This document shows, in pieces, positions 1 through 7,895 of a DNA stretch of 64,000 nucleotides (the first letter of the stretch is position 1; the number at the start of each line of letters is the position of its first letter). Both the position numbers and the translations under genes were made by a program. Origin of the DNA: Oleidesulfovibrio sp047973035 (GTDB taxonomy: Bacteria; Desulfobacterota; Desulfovibrionia; Desulfovibrionales; Desulfovibrionaceae); NCBI RefSeq assembly GCF_047973035.1, contig NZ_JBKEBF010000015.1, positions 1 through 64,000 of the forward strand, given 5' to 3'. The notes beneath the pieces are model-generated. The model did not search any database. It saw only the letters and a program-made list of their open reading frames with translations, and was not told where the DNA came from.

Positions 1-2
1 AG

Positions 3-473
3 GGTAAAATCATCCGGCCAGATGCAAACGGCTATCCTGTTGCTGTGACTCCCCCCCCACCGCCTGCCCCTACCCGTGCGGAGTTGTACACGGCAAAGCA
101 GGCGGAAATACGCGACGGGGCAGAAACAATCCTGACCCGACTGGCTACCGAATACGGCGCGCTGGAGCGCCAGACATGGGATCAGCAGGCGGCGGAAGCC
201 GATGCCCTGCAGGCGAATCCGGACGCACCCGCACCGCTGGTGCGTGCCATTGCCACCGCGCGTGGCATGCCACTGGCAGACCTTGCCTCTCGCATCCTCG
301 CCAACCGTACGGCATGGGTGGCTGTGTCGGGCCATGTGGTAGGCCAGCGGCTGGCTTATCAGGATGCGCTGGAAGCGACCAAAAACATGGATGATGCTCA
401 AGCGGTGGAAGCAATTACAACTCTTAATCCGGTGTTTTTGTTGCCTGAGCCTCAAGGCTCGGTTGCGACGTAA
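3..473 (+). CDS. Phage tail-fibre-associated protein, 5' end outside the window
   Basis: The reading frame is open from base 3 to the stop at 471-473, so the N-terminus lies outside the window. A GTG at 45 is only an internal codon: the frame continues upstream of it with no stop and no ribosome binding site. The visible part has a proline-rich linker (about residues 15-22) and then an Ala/Leu-rich helical region containing RAELYTAKQAEI and a W-D-Q-Q-A-A-E-A-D-A stretch. This resembles the DUF4376-like C-terminal domain found in tail-fibre or tail-fibre-assembly proteins of Desulfovibrio prophages. The com-mom pair downstream supports a phage origin. The family call is from memory of the pattern and is moderately secure; the exact role (fibre or assembly chaperone) is not decided. 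Confidence 0.6.
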   Translation, partial: GKIIRPDANGYPVAVTPPPPPAPTRAELYTAKQAEIRDGAETILTRLATEYGALERQTWDQQAAEADALQANPDAPAPLVRAIATARGMPLADLASRILANRTAWVAVSGHVVGQRLAYQDALEATKNMDDAQAVEAITTLNPVFLLPEPQGSVAT

Positions 474-740
474 TCCACGGCATCGGTATTGCCGATGCTC
501 ACCGTTCTTTCACAATCAAATAGCGAAGATAAAAGAAAACCGGCTGCGCATACTGCACAGCCGGAATCACCATAAGGAACAGGCGGGGGTGCACCAACAC
601 CCCCACTGGCGCGATGTTAGCCCATCGCACCACGGCCCCCTGAATGGCTGTAACCATTCAGAAAGATAACCCGCTGCTCCAGTCGTCTGATCAGACTAAG
701 CAGGGTTGTACCCAAGGGCCAAGCCAACTGACAAGAAAAA
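474..740 (+). other. Stem-loop-rich gap before com (candidate structured RNA or leader)
   Basis: No credible gene lies here. The gap carries a series of perfect inverted repeats: 480-486 with 492-498 (7 bp), 540-546 with 558-564 (7 bp), 585-591 with 598-604 (7 bp), 611-616 with 623-628 (6 bp) and 640-647 with 654-661 (8 bp). A 12-bp palindrome follows at 685-696. The first hairpin could terminate the upstream gene, although its T-run is poor. The rest have no U-tracts and look like a folded leader or a separate small RNA. In phage Mu the corresponding place holds the com-mom promoter and its regulatory sites. The hairpins are seen in the sequence; an RNA function is inferred. Confidence 0.45.
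685..696. promoter_or_regulatory. 12-bp palindrome with central GATC upstream of com
   Basis: The sequence GTCTGATCAGAC is a perfect palindrome 44 bp before the com start codon and contains one GATC. In phage Mu, GATC methylation and OxyR binding upstream of com-mom control transcription. A similar switch, or a site for a dimeric activator, is possible here but is only inferred from position. Confidence 0.3.
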
Positions 741-902
741 ATGAGAAAAGAAATTCGCTGTGAATGTTGTAATCGGCTGTTAGCGAAAGGTACGGCTGCT
801 GACCTTGAAACTGTTTGCCCACGTTGTGGAGCTGTTTTGGTTATCACGATGCAGAAAGTGGTAGTCCGCCGTCCTTCCCAAAAGAGTAGCTGGCGTAAGT
901 AA
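741..902 (+). CDS. com: Com-like zinc-finger translational activator of mom
   Basis: This 53-residue protein begins MRKEIRCECC and has two cysteine pairs, C7-x-C9-C10 and C26-x2-C29, spaced as a zinc-binding finger, followed by a basic tail (VVVRRPSQKSSWRK). That is the layout of the phage Mu Com family. Com binds the mom mRNA and opens a stem that hides the mom start. The next gene is a mom homologue and its start codon is in fact inside a hairpin (940-967), so the role fits the context. It lies 60 bp upstream of mom on the same strand. The ribosome binding site is weak (AAGAAAAA). The gene is easily missed because of its length. Confidence 0.85.
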   Translation: MRKEIRCECCNRLLAKGTAADLETVCPRCGAVLVITMQKVVVRRPSQKSSWRK

Positions 903-939
903 TACACCTATTGAGCGCCCAGAGCGCCAGCATAAGAAA

Positions 940-967
940 GCCATGAGCTTCAGAAATAGCTTATGGC
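940..967 (+). promoter_or_regulatory. Hairpin burying the mom start codon
   Basis: Bases 940-949 (GCCATGAGCT) pair with 958-967 (AGCTTATGGC) over 10 bp with a single G-U pair and an 8-base loop. The mom ATG (963-965) is in the 3' arm, so ribosome access would be blocked until the stem opens. In phage Mu the mom initiation region is hidden in a stem in the same way and Com binding relieves this. The pairing is read directly from the sequence; the mechanism is by analogy. Confidence 0.7.
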
Positions 968-1679
968 AAAAGCATACCATCCGCCTAAGTTAAGCGCGTA
1001 TTTGCCGCCGCAGACACTTAACCCAGGATATATTCTAGGCAAAACAGGCCCGCAGGGCTTTGGGTGCAGCTCTTTTTATGTCGCACAGCTTCCAAGCAAA
1101 GATGCAAGGTCAATAATCACCCAATTTCATTACTCACATAGAGTTGTGAATAACTCATACCTGCATTTGGGGGTATATTTAGAGGGAGCACTGGAAGGGG
1201 TTTTGCAACTTGGTTACGCCTTACAGCCGGCCCGCGCCGGAGCCATTGTACAGGGCACTGTGCAAGGGCAATACATGGAGTTGAACCGTATGTGGTTAAG
1301 CGACCATGCCCCACGAAACAGCGAAAGCCGAGCGCTTAGTTACACAATTAAATATATACGGCGAGCTTGCCCTAGTGTTGCTTGGATACAAAGCTTTGCG
1401 GATGAACGCTGCAAAGGGCTAGGAGTAGTCTATCAGGCCGCAAACTTTTTATATTGCGGATGCCACACCACAGACTTTTACGAACTGGATGGGGAATTTT
1501 ACCATAACATGTTGGTAACACGAAAAGACGTAAAGCGGGGGCTGCACTTGCAAGCGAACCTGCACCGGGCTGCTAAGCACAGCTACCGTCAATTCCGCTA
1601 TATTTACTTTCTGAAACGTGACTGGATGAAACGCCTAAATAAGACCATTCAGCCTTACCCCAAACCAGCCTCTCAATAA
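963..1679 (+). CDS. mom: Mom-like DNA adenine modification protein
   Basis: This 238-residue protein matches the phage Mu Mom family, a GNAT-fold enzyme that modifies adenines in phage DNA so that host restriction enzymes cannot cut. Recognisable parts are the FHYSHR segment near residue 58, GVLQLGYAL near residue 82, and LNRMWLSD followed by NSESRALSYTIKYI (residues about 105-128). The C-terminus is strongly basic. It follows com on the same strand and is followed by an intrinsic terminator, so com-mom form a transcript at the prophage end, as in Mu. The ATG at 963 has no strong Shine-Dalgarno sequence and lies inside a stem, consistent with Com dependence. Which modification it makes cannot be read from sequence alone. 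Confidence 0.85.
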   Translation: MAKAYHPPKLSAYLPPQTLNPGYILGKTGPQGFGCSSFYVAQLPSKDARSIITQFHYSHRVVNNSYLHLGVYLEGALEGVLQLGYALQPARAGAIVQGTVQGQYMELNRMWLSDHAPRNSESRALSYTIKYIRRACPSVAWIQSFADERCKGLGVVYQAANFLYCGCHTTDFYELDGEFYHNMLVTRKDVKRGLHLQANLHRAAKHSYRQFRYIYFLKRDWMKRLNKTIQPYPKPASQ

Positions 1680-1688
1680 AATGTAAAT

Positions 1689-1725
1689 AAGGCAGCTTTT
1701 TCGATCTGGAGAAGCTGCCTTTTTA
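1689..1725 (+). terminator. Intrinsic terminator of com-mom
   Basis: Arms AGGCAGCTT (1690-1698) and AAGCTGCCT (1712-1720) are perfectly complementary and are followed by TTTTT. It starts 10 bp after the mom stop codon. Confidence 0.85.
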
Positions 1726-1802
1726 GTGCCAAGCTACATGCTACGGAATGCCAAATCGCGCGCCGCCTTACATGGGGTATTCCTGCCGGTATGACGGCTG
1801 GT

Positions 1803-1863
1803 TTTGACCCACCAGTTTGACCCAGTTGACGCGGATAGGGCTTCTGGTGGTCATATTGACCCG
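1803..1863. repeat. Short TTGACC-type repeats at the likely prophage right end
   Basis: TTTGACCCA occurs at 1803-1811 and 1816-1824, with related copies GTTGACGCG at 1825-1833 and ATTGACCCG at 1855-1863. The cluster lies between the mom terminator and the host tRNA terminator, which is where the right end of a Mu-like prophage is expected. Mu-type ends carry repeated transposase-binding sites, so these may be such sites. The copies are short and the assignment is tentative. Confidence 0.35.
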
Positions 1864-1883
1864 AAACAGCAAGAAATATATTT

Positions 1884-1921
1884 TAAAAAACAAAAGGATT
1901 ACAGCGTGTTAGCTGCAACCC
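1884..1921 (-). terminator. Intrinsic terminator of tRNA-Leu
   Basis: On the minus strand GGGTTGCAGC (1921-1912) pairs with GCTGTAATCC (1905-1896) using two G-U pairs. The following run is TTTTGTTTTTT. It lies just past the 3' end of the tRNA, so host DNA extends at least to about 1884. Confidence 0.7.
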
Positions 1922-1933
1922 ATTCATTTTTTC

Positions 1934-2020
1934 TGGTACCGAGGGCGAGACTCGAACTCGCAAGGGATTGCTCCCGGCGGATTTTGAGTCCGCTGCGTCT
2001 ACCAATTCCACCACCCCGGC
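1934..2020 (-). tRNA. tRNA-Leu (anticodon CAA)
   Basis: The minus strand gives an 87-base type II tRNA. The acceptor arm GCCGGGG pairs with CCTCGGT and is followed by A and an encoded CCA. The D-arm holds GTGGAATTGGTAGAC, the anticodon stem GCGGA/TCCGC closes a CTCAAAA loop (anticodon CAA), and a long variable arm and the T-loop GTTCGAGTC follow. A promoter and a terminator flank it. Confidence 0.95.
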
Positions 2021-2035
2021 ATTTGCGAGATGGTT

Positions 2036-2065
2036 CTAATAGGATGGACAGGGGGGAGCTGTCAA
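2036..2065 (-). promoter_or_regulatory. Sigma-70-like promoter of tRNA-Leu
   Basis: On the minus strand a perfect TTGACA -35 box (2065-2060) and a TATTAG -10 box (2041-2036) are 18 bp apart and lie 16 bp before the tRNA 5' end. Confidence 0.6.
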
Positions 2066-2307
2066 CAATTTGATGGAAAAAAGCGTGATAAAACGAAGAA
2101 CGCTGTTGGGCACAAATAGAAACTTGCCAAAACAGGAGATTGCAACGTTGGGGGAGAGGCTTTTCGGGCATCCTTTAGCATTTTTATGTTTACATAATTG
2201 TTTATTTTCAAGCCGCAGTGCGCTAGTAGACACTTTTCCATTATGCAGCGCGTCCGGCACAAGTGCCGGAGTGTATCTTTCTGGCGTTTTTTAGTGAGGT
2301 TTGTGCT

Positions 2308-2994
2308 GTGGTTTTTCCTACCGGTTCGCTTGTTAACCTGATTGCCATTGTGGTTGGTAGCCTTGCTGGTATTTTGCTGGGTAACAGGCTTCCTGAGCGT
2401 GTGCGCGCGATTGTATTTTCCGGCCTTGGGTTGGCTACCATGGTAATCGGTATGCAGATGGCGCTGAAAACACAGAATCCGCTTATTCTGGTGTTCAGTA
2501 TTTTGCTAGGCGGTATTACAGGAGAACTGCTCCAGCTTGAGGCAGGGCTGAATAAACTGGGTGAAAAGCTGAAAGTACGCCTGAAATCAAACAATGCCCG
2601 CTTTGTGGATGGTTTTGTTTCTGCCACACTGTTGTTTGTCATCGGGTCCATGGCAATTCTTGGACCTTTTGATGAAGCTCTGCGCGGGGATAAAACGCTT
2701 TTATTCACCAAGTCTATTCTTGATGGTTTTGCCTCTGTCCCGCTTGCGGCAAGCTTTGGTTCGGGGGTTATTTTTTCTGCTGTGCCAGTATTTTTGTATC
2801 AGGGGGCATTGACTATTTTTGCAGGTTTTCTGCAGCCACTGCTTACCCCTGCGATGATGAATGAAATTATCGCCACGGGCGGACTGATGATTTTGGGAAT
2901 TTCGCTGGCTCTTCTTGATATCAAGCGCATTCCGCTTTCCAACCTGTTGCCTTCGCTTGTGTATGCAGGTGTGCTTGCATACTTTTTTATGTAA
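2308..2994 (+). CDS. DUF554 family membrane protein (YqgA/YdfK-like)
   Basis: This is a 228-residue hydrophobic protein opening with FPTGSLVNLIAIVVGSLAG, then GNRLPERVR and a string of transmembrane segments, the pattern of the DUF554 inner-membrane family. Its substrate is unknown. I chose the GTG at 2308 because GAGGT lies 8 bp upstream and because the alternative GTG at 2263 falls inside a CCGGCAC/GTGCCGG hairpin (2250-2267) with no ribosome binding site. The final segment IPLSNLLPSLVYAGVLAYFFM is also membrane-spanning. It is a single-gene unit closed by a strong terminator. Confidence 0.85.
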   Translation: MVFPTGSLVNLIAIVVGSLAGILLGNRLPERVRAIVFSGLGLATMVIGMQMALKTQNPLILVFSILLGGITGELLQLEAGLNKLGEKLKVRLKSNNARFVDGFVSATLLFVIGSMAILGPFDEALRGDKTLLFTKSILDGFASVPLAASFGSGVIFSAVPVFLYQGALTIFAGFLQPLLTPAMMNEIIATGGLMILGISLALLDIKRIPLSNLLPSLVYAGVLAYFFM

Positions 2995-3016
2995 CCTGCA
3001 AGTTTCAGCGTTATTG

Positions 3017-3056
3017 AAAAACACCCGCGGCAAGGCCATTGCCGCGGGTGTTTTTT
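3017..3056 (+). terminator. Intrinsic terminator after the DUF554 gene
   Basis: Arms AACACCCGCGGCA (3020-3032) and TGCCGCGGGTGTT (3040-3052) form a 13-bp perfect stem followed by TTTTTT. Confidence 0.95.
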
Positions 3057-3137
3057 GTGGTTTTCAAGCACGGGACAGCCGCAAGGGCTTAAACCACGCT
3101 GTGTTGCATATTTATTTGCAGTTTTTTTTTCATTCCC

Positions 3138-3165
3138 TTGCACTTCTGATGGGAGACATTATCAT
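3138..3165 (+). promoter_or_regulatory. Candidate uvrA promoter
   Basis: TTGCAC (3138-3143) and TATCAT (3160-3165, five of six matches to the -10 consensus) are 16 bp apart and 56 bp before uvrA. No recognisable SOS box was seen beside it. Confidence 0.4.
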
Positions 3166-3221
3166 TAAACGTCCGGCAGATAATTGCAGCATGCCATTCA
3201 GCCTGCCAACACGGAGTAATA

Positions 3222-6005
3222 ATGAGCAAACCCTGCATTCATATAGAAGGCGCCCGTCAGCACAATCTTAAAGACCTGACGCTTGATATCCCCAGAGATG
3301 AGCTTGTGGTTGTGTGCGGACCATCCGGTTCCGGCAAGTCCACCCTTGCTTTTGACCTTGTATACGCAGAAGGGCAGCGGCGTTATGTCGAGTCACTGTC
3401 AGCTTATGCCCGTCAGTTTTTGCCGCAGATGGATAAGCCGGATGTGGATAAGATAGAGGGGCTTTCTCCCGCCATTTCGCTGGAACAGCAGTCCACCACC
3501 CGCAATCCGCGTTCTACAGTGGGTACCGTTACAGAAGTATATGACTTCCTGCGTGTTTTTTATGCTCGTCTGGGCACTATGTATTGCCCTAAATGTGGCA
3601 AGCCTATTGCGGCTCGTGCTGCGGATGAAATCATCGCTGATATTCTGGCCATGGAGCAGGGCACCAAGTTTATGGTCATGGCTCCGCTTGTGGAACATCA
3701 GAAGGGCACCCATGCTGACCGCCTGAAAAAACTGAAAGCTCAGGGTTTTGTGCGTATCCGGCTGAACGGTGAAATAATGACTCTGGATGAAGTGCCGCAG
3801 CTGGAAAAAAACAAAAAACATAATATTGATCTGGTGGTTGACCGACTTGTTCAAAAAGATGGAATTCGCGGTCGCCTTGCCGATTCTGTCGAGCTGGCAC
3901 TGAAGTTCGGTGAAGGTCGTCTTATTATCAGCGTCATTGGCGGAGAAGAGCAGATTCACAGTACAGAATCTGTCTGTCCTACCTGCAAAATCAGTCTGCC
4001 TCCGCTCAGCCCGCAGCTTTTTTCCTTCAACAGTCCGCAGGGCGCCTGCCAGCGATGCTCCGGTATCGGTAGTGTGGATTACTTTGAATCCAATCTGCTG
4101 GCCCCGAACAAAGGACTTTCACTCGCCAAAGGGGGCTTGTTGCCGTGGAAAAATCCCAAGGTGCTGGAACGCTACGAAAGTGCGTTGAAAACATTGGGAA
4201 AAGCGCATGGTTTTACGTTGGATACCCCGTTTCGCGAGTATAGCGAAAAAGCATGGGATGCGCTTTTCAGCGGTGATAAAGGTGCCGAGTGGCCGGGTGC
4301 TGTTACTTTGCTTGAACGTGGCATGCACCTTGGCCAACAGTGGCGTGATGAGCTTTCGCGCTATCGCCAGTCCCGTCCGTGTCCGGCCTGCGAAGGAGCC
4401 CGCCTCAAGCCGGAGTCGCTTGCTGTACGCGTGGATGATCTGAATATTTTTGAATTTTGTTCTTTGTCCATTTCCCGCGCACTGGAATGGCTGGGGCAGC
4501 GTAGTTTTGCAAAGTCGCAAGCCATCATTGCCGAGCCTTTGCTGAAAGAACTGACTCACCGCCTTGGCTTTATGGAGAATGTAGGTCTCGACTACATTTC
4601 TCTGGGGCGGAACATGTCCACGCTTTCAGGTGGTGAGGCGCAGCGTATCAGGTTGGCGTCACAGCTTGGTTCTGGTCTTGTGGGCGTAACGTACGTTCTG
4701 GACGAACCCTCGATAGGGCTGCATCCCAAAGATAACGAACGCCTTATCCGTACGCTGCGAAATCTGCAGAAGCGCGGCAACACCGTGCTGGTTGTGGAGC
4801 ATGATGAAGCCACAATTCTTGAAGCAGACACCGTGGTTGAGCTGGGCCCCGGCAGTGGTATGCTGGGAGGCGAGATTGTTTTCAATGGTACGGTAAAGCA
4901 GTTGCTTAGCGAATCTGACTCGCTTACCGCCCGTTATCTGCGCGGTGAAATGTCCATTCCGCTGCCGGAAAAACGGCGTACGGGAACAGGGAACATCGTG
5001 TTGCGAGGTGTAACCACAAACAACTTGCAGGATATCGATTGTGAAATTCCGCTTGGAGCGCTTACCTGCGTTACCGGCCCTTCCGGCTCAGGTAAAAGCT
5101 CTCTTGTGGTGGACTCGCTGTACAAGCACATTGCGCTGCACCAGTCCATTAAAGTCGATAGCCCGGGGCAGATTCGCGGCATTGACGGGCTTGATAGTAT
5201 TGAACGCCTTGTCGCTATTGATCAGACACCTATCGGGCGTACCCCGCGTTCAAACCCCGCAACGTATACAAAAATATTTGATGAAATCCGTAATATTTTT
5301 GCCATGACGCCTGATGCCCGCAAGCGCGGATACAAGCCGGGCCGTTTCAGTTTTAACGTACGCGGCGGACGTTGCGAGGCTTGCGGCGGTGACGGGCAGA
5401 TTCGTGTGGAAATGCACTTTTTGCCTGATATTTATGTCACCTGCGACGTATGCGGTGGCAAACGGTATAACCACGAAACCCTTGAAGTGCGCTATAAGGG
5501 GCTTAATATTGCCGATGTGCTGGGCATGACCGTCCGTCAGGCAAAGGCGTTTTTTGAAAACTATCCGGCGCTTGAACGACGCCTTGCCGTGCTGGAAGAC
5601 GTGGGACTTGAATATCTTCGTCTTGGTCAGCCCGCGACAACGCTTTCCGGCGGTGAAGCACAGCGTATCAAGATTTCGCGTGAACTTGGAAAGCGCAGCC
5701 TTCCGGGTACGCTGTACATTCTGGATGAACCTACAACGGGCCTGCATATGCACGAAGTGGGTAAGCTTATCAGGGTGCTGCACCAACTGGTGGACAAGGG
5801 TGCTACCGTGGTAGTCATTGAGCATAACACCGATGTGATTATGGCGGCTGACCATGTGATCGACCTTGGGCCCGGCGGTGGAGAATACGGCGGGCGCATT
5901 GTTTCCAGTGGTACGCCGGAAGCAATTATGAAAGACCCTGAGTCTGTAACCGGAAGCTTTTTGCAGCATGAAGCTGCGGTAACGGTCGACAAGAAAAAAG
6001 TATAA
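3222..6005 (+). CDS. uvrA: Excinuclease ABC subunit A
   Basis: UvrA is the damage-recognition ATPase of nucleotide excision repair and loads UvrB on distorted DNA. The 927-residue length is normal for the family. The first ATPase half has Walker A GPSGSGKST (about residues 33-41), a zinc motif CPKCGKP near residue 119, and the signature LSGGEAQRIRLASQL with VLDEPSIGLH. The second half has GPSGSGKSSLV near residue 622, the large zinc module CEACGGDGQ ... CDVCGGKRY (about 720-750), and LSGGEAQRIKISREL with ILDEPTTGLH. The ATG follows a GGAG ribosome binding site. It stands alone between two strong terminators. Confidence 0.98.
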   Translation: MSKPCIHIEGARQHNLKDLTLDIPRDELVVVCGPSGSGKSTLAFDLVYAEGQRRYVESLSAYARQFLPQMDKPDVDKIEGLSPAISLEQQSTTRNPRSTVGTVTEVYDFLRVFYARLGTMYCPKCGKPIAARAADEIIADILAMEQGTKFMVMAPLVEHQKGTHADRLKKLKAQGFVRIRLNGEIMTLDEVPQLEKNKKHNIDLVVDRLVQKDGIRGRLADSVELALKFGEGRLIISVIGGEEQIHSTESVCPTCKISLPPLSPQLFSFNSPQGACQRCSGIGSVDYFESNLLAPNKGLSLAKGGLLPWKNPKVLERYESALKTLGKAHGFTLDTPFREYSEKAWDALFSGDKGAEWPGAVTLLERGMHLGQQWRDELSRYRQSRPCPACEGARLKPESLAVRVDDLNIFEFCSLSISRALEWLGQRSFAKSQAIIAEPLLKELTHRLGFMENVGLDYISLGRNMSTLSGGEAQRIRLASQLGSGLVGVTYVLDEPSIGLHPKDNERLIRTLRNLQKRGNTVLVVEHDEATILEADTVVELGPGSGMLGGEIVFNGTVKQLLSESDSLTARYLRGEMSIPLPEKRRTGTGNIVLRGVTTNNLQDIDCEIPLGALTCVTGPSGSGKSSLVVDSLYKHIALHQSIKVDSPGQIRGIDGLDSIERLVAIDQTPIGRTPRSNPATYTKIFDEIRNIFAMTPDARKRGYKPGRFSFNVRGGRCEACGGDGQIRVEMHFLPDIYVTCDVCGGKRYNHETLEVRYKGLNIADVLGMTVRQAKAFFENYPALERRLAVLEDVGLEYLRLGQPATTLSGGEAQRIKISRELGKRSLPGTLYILDEPTTGLHMHEVGKLIRVLHQLVDKGATVVVIEHNTDVIMAADHVIDLGPGGGEYGGRIVSSGTPEAIMKDPESVTGSFLQHEAAVTVDKKKV

Positions 6006-6049
6006 CGCCGCGTATCGTACTGCCGGCAAGGCTGGCTGCATGACGTTTG

Positions 6050-6087
6050 TCGCCCGCAACGGACTTTGGTTCGTTGCGGGCGTTTTT
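6050..6087 (+). terminator. Intrinsic terminator of uvrA
   Basis: CGCCCGCAACG (6051-6061) pairs with CGTTGCGGGCG (6072-6082), followed by TTTTTATA. Confidence 0.95.
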
Positions 6088-6515
6088 ATATACTTTTAAA
6101 AATGCTTATTTATTATTTATTTTATATATTGTTAGGGCTATGTAGGGGGCGTGCTTTTGATGCGTATATGGGTATTATTACTATTAATTATTTTGTAATT
6201 ATCAGAGAGCAAGCGATCGCCACGATATAGATATGTCAACAGAAATGGACTATTATGTGTTAGATATGTTGCACGGTGATCAAGCATGCTGCAATAGCCT
6301 GAGTGCTTTCCGGCAGAGCCATAGATAGAGGTCTTAGTTTCGGCGGAATAATATAGTCAAACGCCATGTTGTCGTGATGGTTTGTGATGAATGACAAATA
6401 ATGTTATATCTGGTCTTTAGTTTCGTGCTTGCGGGGTACATATGCTTTGATATAAGCATACCCTCTTTGTTTATTGTTTTGTAACATTAGATTTTTTTGT
6501 TGTTGCGGGGTGACG
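6088..6515. other. AT-rich gap of about 430 bp without a credible gene
   Basis: The stretch is markedly AT-rich at 6088-6220. A hairpin lies at 6434-6463 (TATGCTT 6441-6447 with AAGCATA 6454-6460, then GGG/CCC with a bulge) about 50 bp before the next start. A 31-codon frame from 6233 has no ribosome binding site and is not supported. The rest is probably promoter DNA for the downstream gene. Confidence 0.4.
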
Positions 6516-7820
6516 ATGAGAACTTCCGGTTCTATTAAAGAAGTGTATAGTGCACTGTTTGTAGACTTTGACAATATCTATACAAGGCTGGCTGAACAGG
6601 ACCCTCAGTATGCCTATCTGTTTGCCACAGACCCTCAACGCTGGCTGCGCTGGCTGGAGTTTCATGCTTTGCGTATGTTGCATGGCGACGGGGTAAGGCG
6701 ACGGATTCTAAAACGCTGCTGTTATCTTAATCCGCAAATTTTTCAGGAATTCAGACCGCACTTTGTAAGAACAGCATTCAGTGTGACTGACTGTCCTCCG
6801 CTTACCAAACAAGGCAAGACCAGTGCAGATATACATCTTGTAATTGATGCTCTGGATGCGTTGTCTCACCCGACCTATTTTGACGAGTTCATCATCCTTT
6901 CAGGAGATGCGGATTTTACGCCGCTGCTTATCCGCCTGCGGGAACATGCCCGTAAGACACTGATACTTTCTGTCGGCTTTACCTCGCCTGCATATGCGGC
7001 TGCCAGTGCATGGCGCATTCGCGAAGATATGTTTATCGGTGAAGCCTTAAGAGATCAGGAGGTCGAGCAACCCGTAGCCAAGGTTGTCAAACCCGCAGAG
7101 GATGATATTGATGAGATGGCCCGACGGGGTGCGCAGCTCGTACGGGAGTACATGCAGAAGCAGCCCAAACCTGTTCCGCTTGCAGTACTTGCCTATATGG
7201 TGCGCAAAGAGCTGGGGCTAGATCAGGACTGGATGGGCGAAGGCAAGTTCATGCCGTTTCTGGAGCGTATGAATCTTACCGAGTTTACGCATTCGCAGCA
7301 GGTACCCGGATACTTGTATGATCCCATCCGCCACGAACCGCCCAGAGAAGATGAAAATATCGTGGCTTTCAGGAATAAATATCCTGAAATGTTCGAATTT
7401 GCGCAAAGGGTACACCGTAAGACAGATCATCCTGTGCTAATGCCGGAACATTTTATCGGTCTGCTGCACTGTATTGCCGATGAGCTGGAGGAGAATGAAT
7501 TTTCTTTAACGCAGACCTCGCGTAACGTGCGTGATCGTTGTTCATCCAAGGGCTTGCCTGTTGCGCGTTCGCATGTAAACTGGCTGTTGGTAGGCATTGC
7601 CCGCGGGGGGTACAAATACGGCCAGCTCCACCGTGAAAACGTGAAGGAAATGGCAAAAGCGGCAATAAAAAATGCGCATGATATGCTTATGCTGGGCAAT
7701 TGGCATCTGACCAGAGAAGAAGAGTATATGCTTATGTCCTGGTTGTATCCGAAGTGTGCTGGTCAGCAGGAAGAGGGATCTTCCGGTGATTGCTGTATCG
7801 ACGAAGATGCAGAACGATAA
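6516..7820 (+). CDS. NYN-domain putative RNase with LOTUS/OST-HTH-like C-terminal domains
   Basis: This 434-residue protein starts with a PIN-like NYN fold. It has LFVDFDNIY (D17, D19, N20), KTSADIHLVID (D105, D111) and ILSGDADFTPL (D131, D133), the acidic residues expected for metal-dependent RNA cleavage. From about residue 190 a region with RRGAQLVREYMQ and GEGKFMPFLERM resembles a LOTUS/OST-HTH RNA-binding domain. A second similar unit (about 300-380) includes KGLPVARSHVNWLLVGI. The ATG at 6516 was chosen because GGGGTGA lies just upstream; a TTG 42 bp earlier has none. It is monocistronic, ending at a terminator shared with the convergent msrA. Its RNA target is unknown. Confidence 0.8.
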   Translation: MRTSGSIKEVYSALFVDFDNIYTRLAEQDPQYAYLFATDPQRWLRWLEFHALRMLHGDGVRRRILKRCCYLNPQIFQEFRPHFVRTAFSVTDCPPLTKQGKTSADIHLVIDALDALSHPTYFDEFIILSGDADFTPLLIRLREHARKTLILSVGFTSPAYAAASAWRIREDMFIGEALRDQEVEQPVAKVVKPAEDDIDEMARRGAQLVREYMQKQPKPVPLAVLAYMVRKELGLDQDWMGEGKFMPFLERMNLTEFTHSQQVPGYLYDPIRHEPPREDENIVAFRNKYPEMFEFAQRVHRKTDHPVLMPEHFIGLLHCIADELEENEFSLTQTSRNVRDRCSSKGLPVARSHVNWLLVGIARGGYKYGQLHRENVKEMAKAAIKNAHDMLMLGNWHLTREEEYMLMSWLYPKCAGQQEEGSSGDCCIDEDAER

Positions 7821-7856
7821 GTTGTAATCGGGCTGTTGCTTGGTCAAAAGAAATTG

Positions 7857-7893
7857 TTCAGGCCGGAGGGTGTTCTCTCCGGCCTGTTTTTTG
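7857..7893 (+). terminator. Intrinsic terminator of the NYN-domain gene
   Basis: CAGGCCGGAG (7859-7868) pairs with CTCCGGCCTG (7877-7886), followed by TTTTTT. The convergent msrA ends just beyond it at 7896. Confidence 0.9.
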
Positions 7894-7895
7894 TG

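Noticed and set aside
6233..6328. 31-codon frame in the gap after uvrA
   Set aside because: No ribosome binding site, no family features and an AT-rich non-coding setting.
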